A DNA stretch of 9,318 nucleotides from Acidimicrobiia bacterium (lineage in GTDB: Bacteria > Actinomycetota > Acidimicrobiia > Acidimicrobiales > SZUA-35), in NCBI GenBank assembly GCA_029857855.1, contig JAOUGG010000065.1, positions 1-9,318 on the forward strand. Reading direction: 5' to 3'. Position 1 is the first letter of the stretch; the number at the start of each line of letters is the position of its first letter. The notes beneath the pieces are model-generated. The model ran no database searches. It saw only the letters and a list, made by a program, of their open reading frames with translations, and was not told the DNA's origin. The position numbers and the translations under genes are program-made. Below, piece after piece: positions 1 to 6,283 of this stretch.

Positions 1-2
1 TC

Positions 3-1085
3 ATCGAGGCGATCCGGCCGACGGTCCTCGTGCGGCTCGGGGCCGACGGCTCCGTCGACCGCCGACGACTGGCCGACGGATCCCCGGTGGCCGAAGGCGA
101 CGCGCTCGTGATCGCCACCAGCGGCACCTCGGGGACGCCGAAGGCCGTCATCCACACGCACACGTCGATCGAGGCTTCGGCCCGGGCCACCAGCGCCGCT
201 CTGGCCGTCGACCCGGGCTCGGACCGGTGGCTGGCCTGCCTCCCACTGGCTCACATCGGCGGCCTGTCGGTCGTGTTGCGAGCCCTCGTCACCGACACCC
301 CGGTTACGGTCCACCCGACCTTCGATGCGACGGCGGTCATCGAAGCGGCCACCACCGGCGGAGTCACCCTCGTCTCGCTCGTGACCCGGGCGCTCAATCA
401 GGTACCGGCCGAGCTGTTCCGCGCCGTGCTCATCGGGGGCGCCGCCCCGCCCGGCGACCTTCCCTCGAACGTGATCCCCACCTACGGGATGACCGAGACC
501 GGTTCGGGCGTGATCTACGGTCGACGGATTCTCGACGGTTGCGAGATCATGCTCGCCGACGATCGCGGCGACCGGATCGATCGGCCCGGGGCGACCGGTG
601 CCATCCACGTACGGGGACCCATGTTGTTCCGTGGCTACCGGAACGGCCCGTCGCCCTTCGTCGACGGCGGCTGGTTCCCCACCGGCGACCTCGGACGGTG
701 GCGGGCCGACGGCAGCCTCGAGGTCGAGGGGCGGGCGGCCGACGTCATCGTATCGGGGGGGGAGAAAGTGTGGCCAGGTCCGATCGAGGCGCTGCTGGCC
801 GAGCGACACGACGTCGCCGAGGCCGCAATTGTTGGTCGACCCGACCCGGAGTGGGGCCATCGGGTGGTGGCGATCGTGGTACCCACCGATCCGGCGAGCC
901 CGCCGACGCTCGATGACCTCCGCGGCGAGGTGACCGATCGGCTGCCGGCATGGTGTGCACCGAAGGAACTGGTGGTGCGAACCGAACCGCTACCCAGAAC
1001 GGCCCTTGGCAAGCTGCGGCGACGGGCGCTCGACGGAAACCCGGGTGATGATCAGCCGGCCAGCGCTTCGCGGGCCAGCTCGTAA
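3..1085 (+). CDS. menE: o-succinylbenzoate-CoA ligase (MenE), 5'-truncated by the window edge
   Basis: This is an acyl-adenylate-forming enzyme of the AMP-binding (ANL) superfamily. It most likely activates o-succinylbenzoate to its CoA ester in cytoplasmic menaquinone synthesis. The frame is open to the left edge, so the GTG at 30 is probably not the start and some tens of N-terminal residues are missing. About 360 residues are visible. Counting from the GTG at 30, I see the ATP-binding loop TSGTSGTPKA (30-39), the PLAHIGGL segment (72-79), TYGMTETGSG (151-160), GWFPTGDLG (214-222), the hinge region SGGEKVWP (242-249), PDPEWGHRVVA (271-281) and the C-terminal catalytic lysine in PRTALGK (322-328). 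The short length and the YGMTET and GGEKV motifs favour MenE over long fatty-acyl ligases; another small acyl-CoA ligase is possible. Its last 34 bp overlap the tail of the convergent nucleotidyltransferase gene. Confidence 0.85.
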   Translation: MEAIRPTVLVRLGADGSVDRRRLADGSPVAEGDALVIATSGTSGTPKAVIHTHTSIEASARATSAALAVDPGSDRWLACLPLAHIGGLSVVLRALVTDTPVTVHPTFDATAVIEAATTGGVTLVSLVTRALNQVPAELFRAVLIGGAAPPGDLPSNVIPTYGMTETGSGVIYGRRILDGCEIMLADDRGDRIDRPGATGAIHVRGPMLFRGYRNGPSPFVDGGWFPTGDLGRWRADGSLEVEGRAADVIVSGGEKVWPGPIEALLAERHDVAEAAIVGRPDPEWGHRVVAIVVPTDPASPPTLDDLRGEVTDRLPAWCAPKELVVRTEPLPRTALGKLRRRALDGNPGDDQPASASRASS

Positions 1086-1891
1086 TCGTCGGGATTGGTG
1101 ATGCCGATCCAGCGTTCGGGCGATCGGACCACGTCGACGACGATCCGTGCGTCGGCCATCAGCTCGCCGACGACCGTCGGCAACTGGGCCTCGGCCTTGG
1201 GCTCGTCGGCGTTGGCGGCGAGGAAGGTGTCCCAGCGTTCGTTGAAGTCCGCAAGCACCGCGTCGTCGAAGCACCACATGTTCATCGAGACCGGCGTCGT
1301 CGACGCCACCTCGACACCACCGGCGGAGAACGTCCCGTCGTCATTGCGGCGGCAGTCCTCGGTTTCCACGATGGAGGTCAGGCGACCCTCGCTGACCGCG
1401 CAGACCGCTCGGGTCACCGAACCCGACGGCGGGACGGTGTTACCGATCTCGAAGGCCACGTTGGCCGACCGACCCGGGTCGATTCCCCGCAAGTAGTCGG
1501 CGGCGAGATCGAAGGACAGGGCACCGTAGTAGTCGTCGGCATTGATGACCGCGAACGGCCGATCGATGACGTCGGCCGCGCTCAAGACGGCGTGCAGGGT
1601 GCCCCAGGGCTTGTCCCGCTGTGGGCCGAGATCGTCCTGGCAGACGTACACGACCGGCAGGCCTTCGCCGTGCTGGTCGACCAGATGGTCGCGGACATCG
1701 GCTTCGATGTCGGAACGGACGATCATCACCACCGATCCGAATCCGGCGGCCAACGCCTGCTTGATGGAGAAGTCGAGAAACGCCTCGCCGTCGGGTCCGA
1801 CGCGGGCCAATTGCTTGACGCCCCCGAAGCGGCTGCCAAGTCCGGCGGCCATGATGACGAGGTGCGGGCTGGCAGTGGAGGCGTCGTTCAC
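1052..1891 (-). CDS. NTP-transferase-family nucleotidyltransferase (sugar-nucleotide type), substrate unknown
   Basis: This is a single-domain Rossmann-like nucleotidyltransferase of 279 residues from the GTG at 1891. Such enzymes transfer NMP onto a phosphorylated sugar or similar acceptor in the cytoplasm. Visible motifs are LVIMAAGLGSRFGGVKQL (11-28, nucleotide loop), GPDGEAFLDFSI (32-43), KPWGTLHAV (94-102), FAVINADDYYG (113-123, metal-binding Asp), GNTVPPSGSVTRAVC (150-164), VSMNMW (201-206) and WIGITNPDD (261-269). The pattern fits a poorly studied family of about 300 residues that is distinct from RmlA, GalU and GlmU; the acceptor cannot be named. The frame stays open to an ATG at 2014 (320 aa), but those extra 41 residues are Arg/Lys-rich and unlike the family's N-terminus, which normally starts only a few residues before the glycine loop. 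No good Shine-Dalgarno precedes the GTG. It is convergent with menE and divergent from sulP, so monocistronic. Confidence 0.8.
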   Translation of the reverse strand: MNDASTASPHLVIMAAGLGSRFGGVKQLARVGPDGEAFLDFSIKQALAAGFGSVVMIVRSDIEADVRDHLVDQHGEGLPVVYVCQDDLGPQRDKPWGTLHAVLSAADVIDRPFAVINADDYYGALSFDLAADYLRGIDPGRSANVAFEIGNTVPPSGSVTRAVCAVSEGRLTSIVETEDCRRNDDGTFSAGGVEVASTTPVSMNMWCFDDAVLADFNERWDTFLAANADEPKAEAQLPTVVGELMADARIVVDVVRSPERWIGITNPDDYELAREALAG

Positions 1892-2129
1892 GTCATTCTG
1901 TCTAGCGGCTTCGGCACAGCGCTTGCGCCGTTTTGCTGGTCTTTTCCCATCGGGCCCCACGCCGTCGACCCGGGCGGGCCTCATGGCCGGGCTCTCGCAG
2001 CCGATGCGCGTCACCAGACGCTGGACTCACTACCCTGACCGACGATCGAGGCATGACCACCCCACTGCCGCCGCCATCACCTCCGCCCGTCCACCGAACG
2101 GCCGCCGCCTCGACGGCCGCCGTTTCGCC
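1892..2129. promoter_or_regulatory. Divergent intergenic region between the nucleotidyltransferase and sulP genes
   Basis: This 238-bp gap should hold the promoters of both divergent genes. For sulP, TACCCT at 2031-2036 matches the actinobacterial TANNNT -10 pattern and would place a transcript start near 2043; I see no convincing -35 box at 17-18 bp. On the minus strand, TAGACA lies 7 nt before the GTG at 1891 and could serve a near-leaderless transcript, but it lacks the final T. Part of the gap is open in frame with both neighbours, which is expected at this base composition. The short proline-rich ORF at 2053-2133 is listed separately. Confidence 0.4.
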
Positions 2130-2133
2130 ATGA
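2053..2133 (+). CDS. Putative 26-residue proline-rich leader ORF overlapping the sulP start
   Basis: An ATG at 2053 opens a 26-codon frame whose TGA (2131-2133) overlaps the sulP ATG (2130-2132) as ATGA, the usual arrangement for translational coupling. The peptide begins MTTPLPPPSPPPV and contains two PPP runs, a known class of ribosome-pausing sequence relieved by EF-P. A GAGG lies just 1 nt before the ATG, too close to be a normal ribosome binding site. A start near 2043 from the TACCCT box would leave about 10 nt of leader. The 12-nt contexts of this ATG (2051-2062) and of the sulP ATG (2128-2139) differ at one base, so this could also be a small local duplication with no coding role. No known peptide family is recognised. 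Confidence 0.25.
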   Translation: MTTPLPPPSPPPVHRTAAASTAAVSP

Positions 2134-3632
2134 CCACCAACTCGTCGAGGCCGCAGCCTGCCGACCTCCTGGCCGGTTTCAGCGTGGCCCTGCTGCTCAT
2201 CCCGCAGTCGCTGGCCTACGCCCAGATCGCCGGTATGCCGCCGGTGACCGGACTGTTCGCGTCGGCCCTGCCGCTGATCGTGTTCGCACCGTTCGCCTCC
2301 TCGCCCTATCTGCAGACCGGCCCGGTGACCCTGACCTGCCTGCTGACCTTCGCCACCTTGCACGGAGCCGGTTTCGTCTCCGGCAATCCCGACTACATCG
2401 TCATGGGCGGTCTCCTGGCCGTACTGGTCGGCGTGTTCCGGCTCCTCCTCGGGCTGCTGCGCGCCGGCTGGGTGGCCTACCTGATCGTGCAACCGGTGCT
2501 GCTTGGCTTCACCTCGGCGGCCGCGACGTTGATCCTGCTGTCACAGCTGCCCAAGGCCCTCGGAAACTCCCGGGCGGTCCCCGGCTCCTCGACGCTGACC
2601 GACGCCACCTGGTCGATCGGCCATCCCGGGACCTGGCACCCCTCCGCCGTGTTCCTCTCGATCGTCACGGTGGTGGTCATGCTCGGCGGCCGCCGCATCC
2701 ACCGCCTGTTTCCCGGCGTCGCGCTCGCCGTCGTCATCGGGCTCATCTACTCGGCCGTGACGCCCGATCCGGGCCTCGTCGTCGGTGATCCGACGGGGCT
2801 GCCCGAGGGCTTTCCGTCGCTCCGTCTCGACCTGCCCTGGGGTTCGGTCGGAACCCTGTGGGTCGGGGCGTTGATCATCGCCCTGATCGGCTTTGCCGAG
2901 CCGGCGGCCATCGCCAGGGTCTTCGCCACCGAGGACAAGACGTTCTGGGATGCCAACCGGGAACTGATCAGCCAGGGCCTGGCCAACATCACCGCCGGTG
3001 TGTCCGGGGCGTTCCCGATCGGGGGATCGTTCTCCCGCAGCTCCGTGAACCGGATGGCCGGTGCCCGCACCCGCTGGAGTGGCGGTGTCACCGGGCTGGT
3101 CGTTCTGGCCTTCCTGCCGTTCGCCGGGATTCTCGACCCGCTTCCCCAGGCCGTGCTCGGGGCCGTGATTATTGCCGCCGTCCTCGGCCTGCTGAACCTC
3201 CGGGAGCTGTTCGGCCTGTACCGGCAATCGCCAACCGACGCCGTCCTCGGCTGGACGACGTGGGTGGCCACACTCTGGCTCGCGCCGAACGTTCACTGGG
3301 GTGTGCTGATCGGGCTGGCCGCCACCGTCGGCGGGCAATTCCTGCGCCCGATCCGGGTCGGTCCGACGGCTGACGGATCCGAACCGGCGACGCCGTCCGA
3401 CGAGCAGCGCATCGTGGTTGACGGACTGCTGTGGCTCGGCAGCCACGGCCGGTTCGAACGGCACATGAGTGAGGTGCTCGACGACCATCCGGGACGACGG
3501 ATCGTCGTCGATCTCGGGCCGTCGTCGGTCACCGATCCCCGTCTCGATGAGCTCGTGGATCGCCTCCACGCCAGGGCTCAGGCCCACGGAGGCTCAGTGG
3601 TGCTGGCCACCAGCGCCGTCGCGGTCGCCTGA
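2130..3632 (+). CDS. SulP/SLC26-family inorganic anion transporter with short STAS-like tail
   Basis: This 500-residue inner-membrane transporter probably moves sulfate, bicarbonate or a related anion. The N-terminus shows the SulP entry DLLAGFSVALLLIPQSLAYA (12-31), followed by PPVTGLFASALPLI (37-50) and LQTGPVTLTCLL (61-72), which form the substrate-site half helices in this fold. Further membrane segments lie around 92-110, 114-138, 171-187, 193-210, 242-262, 317-335, 338-356, 372-385 and 389-402. The SulP core motif ELISQGLANITAG...FPIGGSFSRSSVN is at 278-307. Residues 426-500 look like a STAS domain (RIVVD...VVDLG...SVTD), but the end is shorter than usual. I chose the ATG at 2130 because earlier in-frame codons read through the divergent gap and into antisense of the nucleotidyltransferase, and the family starts about 10 residues before DLLAG. 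No Shine-Dalgarno is visible. The anion cannot be told from sequence. Confidence 0.9.
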   Translation: MTTNSSRPQPADLLAGFSVALLLIPQSLAYAQIAGMPPVTGLFASALPLIVFAPFASSPYLQTGPVTLTCLLTFATLHGAGFVSGNPDYIVMGGLLAVLVGVFRLLLGLLRAGWVAYLIVQPVLLGFTSAAATLILLSQLPKALGNSRAVPGSSTLTDATWSIGHPGTWHPSAVFLSIVTVVVMLGGRRIHRLFPGVALAVVIGLIYSAVTPDPGLVVGDPTGLPEGFPSLRLDLPWGSVGTLWVGALIIALIGFAEPAAIARVFATEDKTFWDANRELISQGLANITAGVSGAFPIGGSFSRSSVNRMAGARTRWSGGVTGLVVLAFLPFAGILDPLPQAVLGAVIIAAVLGLLNLRELFGLYRQSPTDAVLGWTTWVATLWLAPNVHWGVLIGLAATVGGQFLRPIRVGPTADGSEPATPSDEQRIVVDGLLWLGSHGRFERHMSEVLDDHPGRRIVVDLGPSSVTDPRLDELVDRLHARAQAHGGSVVLATSAVAVA

Positions 3633-3650
3633 CGTCGTCCGGACCGGGGG

Positions 3651-5174
3651 CTAGCGGCGAAGATCAGCGCGGTCTTGACCTACCCGGCTTCGAACCGTGT
3701 AGACGCTGTCACCCGACAGCACACCGCCTCGCCCGAACAGCCGGCCGAACTGCCAGTTGGACAGGCCGAGTTCGGGACGGTTGAAGGCGTACTGCCCGTC
3801 GACCCACCGGGTGAAGCCGTCACCGACGAACGGTGCGTCGATCGCCGACCAGAACCAGTCCTGCTGCTCGGCGTCACCGGCGATCAGGCTGGCCACGAAG
3901 CGGGGCGACTGACGGTTGAACAGCTCGACCGCCTGGGCGACGTCGTCGACGACCGTGAGCGTTATCTCCGGCGACGACTCCCACTCCCACTCCCGACCGA
4001 GCTCACTGTCATCGATCAGCTCGGCCTTGGGTTCGATGGAAGGACCGTCGGCCCGCCCGATCCTGACCGTGGTCTCGAACCAGTCGGGGTCGACGAACGG
4101 CTGGGCCGCGGGGGTGACGTGAAGCTTCGGGTTGACGCCCAGACGATCGGCCTCGGCGGTCAAGCCCGTCAGCACCCTCGGGACCAACGTTTCGGCGTCG
4201 GCCCGGGTGACGCACATCGTGTTCAGCGTGTTGCAGACCTTGCGGTCGAGCGACGCGGCGACCACAGCCTGGAGCCGGTCGGGATCGCAGCCGGCGCCGG
4301 TGATCATCCACGCACCGCCGGTTCCGTGGAGGCTCACCGCCACACCGGCCTGGCGGGCGACCGCACCGAGCTGGGTCACCGCCGGGCCGCTGCCTCGGGC
4401 GACGGCCAGGGCGAGGCGGGCATCGCTGAACATGGCCCAGCCGGCGGCGTGGGCCGGGCTGTCGACCAGGCCGGCCGATCCGGGTGGGAGCCCGGACGCC
4501 GCCAGCGCCGGATCGAGGGCGTGGGTGACGATGGCACGGGCGGTGCCGAGGGCGTCGGAACCGATACGAAACACCACGGTGTTGCCGGAGCGGAGCACGC
4601 CGCAGGCGTCGGCGAAAACGTTGGGGCGGCCCTCGAACACGAACCCGACGACGCCCAAGCCTGCCACCCGCTGTTCGAGTGTCCAGCCGTCGTGATCGAT
4701 CGTCTCCAGCACCTTGTCGCGGCCCGAGGCGGCGTCGCGCCACATCCGCAGACCGCGGATCATGTCGGCCCGCATCCCGTCCGAGAGCCGAAGCCGCGTG
4801 GTCGAACGACCCCTCGACTCGGCCCGGGCCACGTCCTCCGCGTTGGCCGTTGCGATGGGGACGAACCGCTCGTCGTCGGCCAGGAGGGCCGCAAACCGTT
4901 CGAAGAAAGCGCTGATGGCCTCGTCGGAAACCGGCCCGAGCCGGTTGAAGGCCTCGTGGGCCCGGCCGACGGCCGACGTCGCCGTCTCCCACTCGGCTGC
5001 GGGGATGTGCAGCAGGTCACCGGTGTCGTTGACCACGAGCAGGCGGTCACCGGCCGAGAACGCGGCCGCGAGTTCGGGCGACACCTGGGTGACCCGGTTG
5101 CCGCCGTACACGATGGGCTGACCGGGCTCGAGGCTGGTCAAGGGAACGGATCCGGTGGACGAGGCGTCGCTCAT
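3651..5174 (-). CDS. ProA-like aldehyde dehydrogenase (glutamate-5-semialdehyde dehydrogenase family) with N-terminal extension
   Basis: This 507-residue cytoplasmic protein belongs to the aldehyde dehydrogenase superfamily and is closest in layout to gamma-glutamyl phosphate reductase, which uses NADPH to make glutamate semialdehyde for proline. ProA-like marks are PLGVIGxxxExRPNV-type AGLGVVGFVFEGRPNVF (171-187), LRSGNTVVFRIGSDA (194-208), ARGSGPAVTQL (259-269), the catalytic cysteine C314 in DRKVCNTLNTMCV (310-322), and FTRWVDGQ...GLSNWQFGRLFGRGG (454-484), where ProA has TRF.DGG.FGFG.E.GIST. Differences are large: it is about 90 residues longer than E. coli ProA, with an N-terminal segment (about 1-65, including PIVYGGNRV and GDRLLVVNDTGDLLHIP), and the ProA GHS/GHT signature is replaced by SPRFVASL (423-430). 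No proB is adjacent. The ATG at 5174 is favoured by a TAGACT box 6 nt upstream. It could be a true ProA or an enzyme for another acyl phosphate or aldehyde. Confidence 0.75.
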   Translation of the reverse strand: MSDASSTGSVPLTSLEPGQPIVYGGNRVTQVSPELAAAFSAGDRLLVVNDTGDLLHIPAAEWETATSAVGRAHEAFNRLGPVSDEAISAFFERFAALLADDERFVPIATANAEDVARAESRGRSTTRLRLSDGMRADMIRGLRMWRDAASGRDKVLETIDHDGWTLEQRVAGLGVVGFVFEGRPNVFADACGVLRSGNTVVFRIGSDALGTARAIVTHALDPALAASGLPPGSAGLVDSPAHAAGWAMFSDARLALAVARGSGPAVTQLGAVARQAGVAVSLHGTGGAWMITGAGCDPDRLQAVVAASLDRKVCNTLNTMCVTRADAETLVPRVLTGLTAEADRLGVNPKLHVTPAAQPFVDPDWFETTVRIGRADGPSIEPKAELIDDSELGREWEWESSPEITLTVVDDVAQAVELFNRQSPRFVASLIAGDAEQQDWFWSAIDAPFVGDGFTRWVDGQYAFNRPELGLSNWQFGRLFGRGGVLSGDSVYTVRSRVGQDRADLRR

Positions 5175-5209
5175 CCGGTCAGTCTACCCCGGCCCGTTGC
5201 ACCGGTTCC
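5175..5209 (-). promoter_or_regulatory. Candidate leaderless promoter of the ProA-like gene
   Basis: On the minus strand, TAGACT (5181-5186) fits TANNNT and ends 6 nt before the ATG at 5174, so transcription would begin at or next to the start codon. At a 17-nt spacing lies GGAACC (5204-5209). This is not a housekeeping -35; it resembles the GGAAC element used by ECF sigma factors, although the -10 does not look ECF-like. No Shine-Dalgarno is present, which fits a leaderless mRNA. Confidence 0.4.
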
Positions 5210-5240
5210 CGGGAGACGGCGACCGGCATCGGAGGCCCTG

Positions 5241-5276
5241 TTGGTCCCGGTCGAAACCACGGGCATCCTGGAGGTC
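5241..5276 (+). promoter_or_regulatory. Candidate gluQ promoter and start-proximal GGAGGT
   Basis: TTGGTC (5241-5246) and CATCCT (5264-5269) are separated by 17 nt and are near matches to actinobacterial -35 and -10 boxes, putting a transcript start at or beside the ATG at 5277. A GGAGGT (5270-5275) lies only 1 nt from the ATG, too close to act as an ideal ribosome binding site; it would work better on a longer mRNA if the true start were downstream, but no downstream start preserves the GRFAPSPTG motif. The two readings conflict, so confidence is low. Confidence 0.3.
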
Positions 5277-6248
5277 ATGCCGGTCGGACGTTTCGCCCCC
5301 TCCCCAACGGGACGTCTCCATCTCGGCAATCTCCGGACCGCCGTGGTGGCGTGGCTCCACGCCCGCGGTGACGGCTCACGGTTCCTGCTGCGATTCGAGG
5401 ATCTCGACACCGCCGCCGTCCGGGCCGAACACTATCGGAGTCAGGCCAACGACCTGGCCGCACTCGGCCTCGACTGGGACGAACCGACCATCAACCAGTC
5501 GGACGACCTCGACCGCTACCGCCAGGCCCTCGATCGGCTCCAGTCGGCCGACCTCGTCTATCCCTGCTTCTGTTCCCGCCGCGAGATCCGGGAGGCGGCG
5601 AGCGCGCCCAACCGACCCCATGCCGGGCACCACTACCCAGGCACCTGCGCCGACCTCGACACCGCGGCGCGGGCCCGACGATCCGAGGAACGACCGGCGG
5701 CGTGGCGGGTTCGGGCCGAGGGAACCCGGGTTGAGATCGTCGACGAGTTGCTCGGCCCCGTCGGTATCGAACTCGACGACTTCGTCGTGCAGCGCAACGA
5801 CGGCACCCCGGCATACCATCTCGCCGTCGTCGTCGACGACGCCGCGCAGGGCGTCGAGGAAGTCGTGCGGGGTGACGACTTGGCCGAGTCGGCCTGCCGG
5901 CAACAGCTGCTCTACAGGCTCCTCGACCTCGCCCCCCGGCCACGGTATGTGCACGTGCCGTTGATTCTGGCCGCCAACGGCGACCGTCTGGCCAAGCGGC
6001 ACGGGGCGGTCAGCCTCCAAGACCGGCTCCAGCGGGGCGAAACATGGGCCGAGGTGCTGGGCTTCCTCGCCTCGACCGTCGGATTGGGCGAGTCCGGTGA
6101 ACCTGTCACCGCAGCCGAACTGCTGGCCCGCTTCGACCGTGACCGGTTCCGCGAGACCCTCGACCGCTCCCCCACGCTACTGCCCGACGACTACCTCGCC
6201 GAGTGCCGGCTGGATCCCTCCCCACCCCCGGTCGAAAACGGGCGATAA
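5277..6248 (+). CDS. gluQ: Glutamyl-Q tRNA(Asp) synthetase (GluQRS)
   Basis: The product (323 residues) is a truncated glutamyl-tRNA synthetase paralogue that attaches glutamate to queuosine-34 of tRNA(Asp). It has the class I catalytic core and no anticodon-binding domain. The start GRFAPSPTGRLHLGNLRTA (4-22) carries the HIGH-type HLGN (15-18). LLRFEDLD (37-44) binds substrate. A zinc site of the GluQ type is formed by C97, C99, Y120 and C124 (CFC...HHYPGTC). AYHLAVVVDDAAQGVEEVVRGDDL (179-202) matches the GluQ AYNLAVVVDD...GVTEIVRGADL region, and the KMSKS equivalent is RLAKRHG (237-243). Canonical GltX would be near 480-500 residues, so this is not a housekeeping synthetase, nor does the end look broken. 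The ATG at 5277 is the only start just before the core motif. It is divergent from the ProA-like gene and convergent with the DUF445 gene, so monocistronic. Confidence 0.92.
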   Translation: MPVGRFAPSPTGRLHLGNLRTAVVAWLHARGDGSRFLLRFEDLDTAAVRAEHYRSQANDLAALGLDWDEPTINQSDDLDRYRQALDRLQSADLVYPCFCSRREIREAASAPNRPHAGHHYPGTCADLDTAARARRSEERPAAWRVRAEGTRVEIVDELLGPVGIELDDFVVQRNDGTPAYHLAVVVDDAAQGVEEVVRGDDLAESACRQQLLYRLLDLAPRPRYVHVPLILAANGDRLAKRHGAVSLQDRLQRGETWAEVLGFLASTVGLGESGEPVTAAELLARFDRDRFRETLDRSPTLLPDDYLAECRLDPSPPPVENGR

Positions 6249-6283
6249 CGGTCAGAAGTGGTCGAATTCGCCCGCGAACGCGC

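Noticed and set aside
1542..2129. N-terminal extension of the SulP protein to 696 residues
   Set aside because: The added part lies antisense to the nucleotidyltransferase and in the divergent gap, is Arg/Pro/Ser-rich without membrane segments, and SulP proteins start shortly before DLLAG.
2541..3587. A 348-residue minus-strand ORF opposite sulP
   Set aside because: Its composition (Gly, Asp, Arg, Pro-rich, no motifs) is that of a shadow frame of a GC-rich gene.
3633..3650. A terminator between sulP and the ProA-like gene
   Set aside because: The 18-bp gap holds only a short GTCCGGAC palindrome with no loop and no T-tract.
3675..5276. A very long plus-strand open frame running 1.6 kb into gluQ, giving an apparent 857-residue protein
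   Set aside because: It is antisense to the clear ProA-like gene, has no family motifs, and is a high-GC stop-free shadow. GluQ homology begins only at 5277.
5277..6248. A truncated or broken housekeeping glutamyl-tRNA synthetase (gltX)
   Set aside because: Length, the C-x-C...Y-x3-C zinc set and the AYHLAVVVDD...GVEEVVRGDDL region match GluQRS, which naturally lacks the anticodon-binding domain. No remnant of that domain follows the stop.
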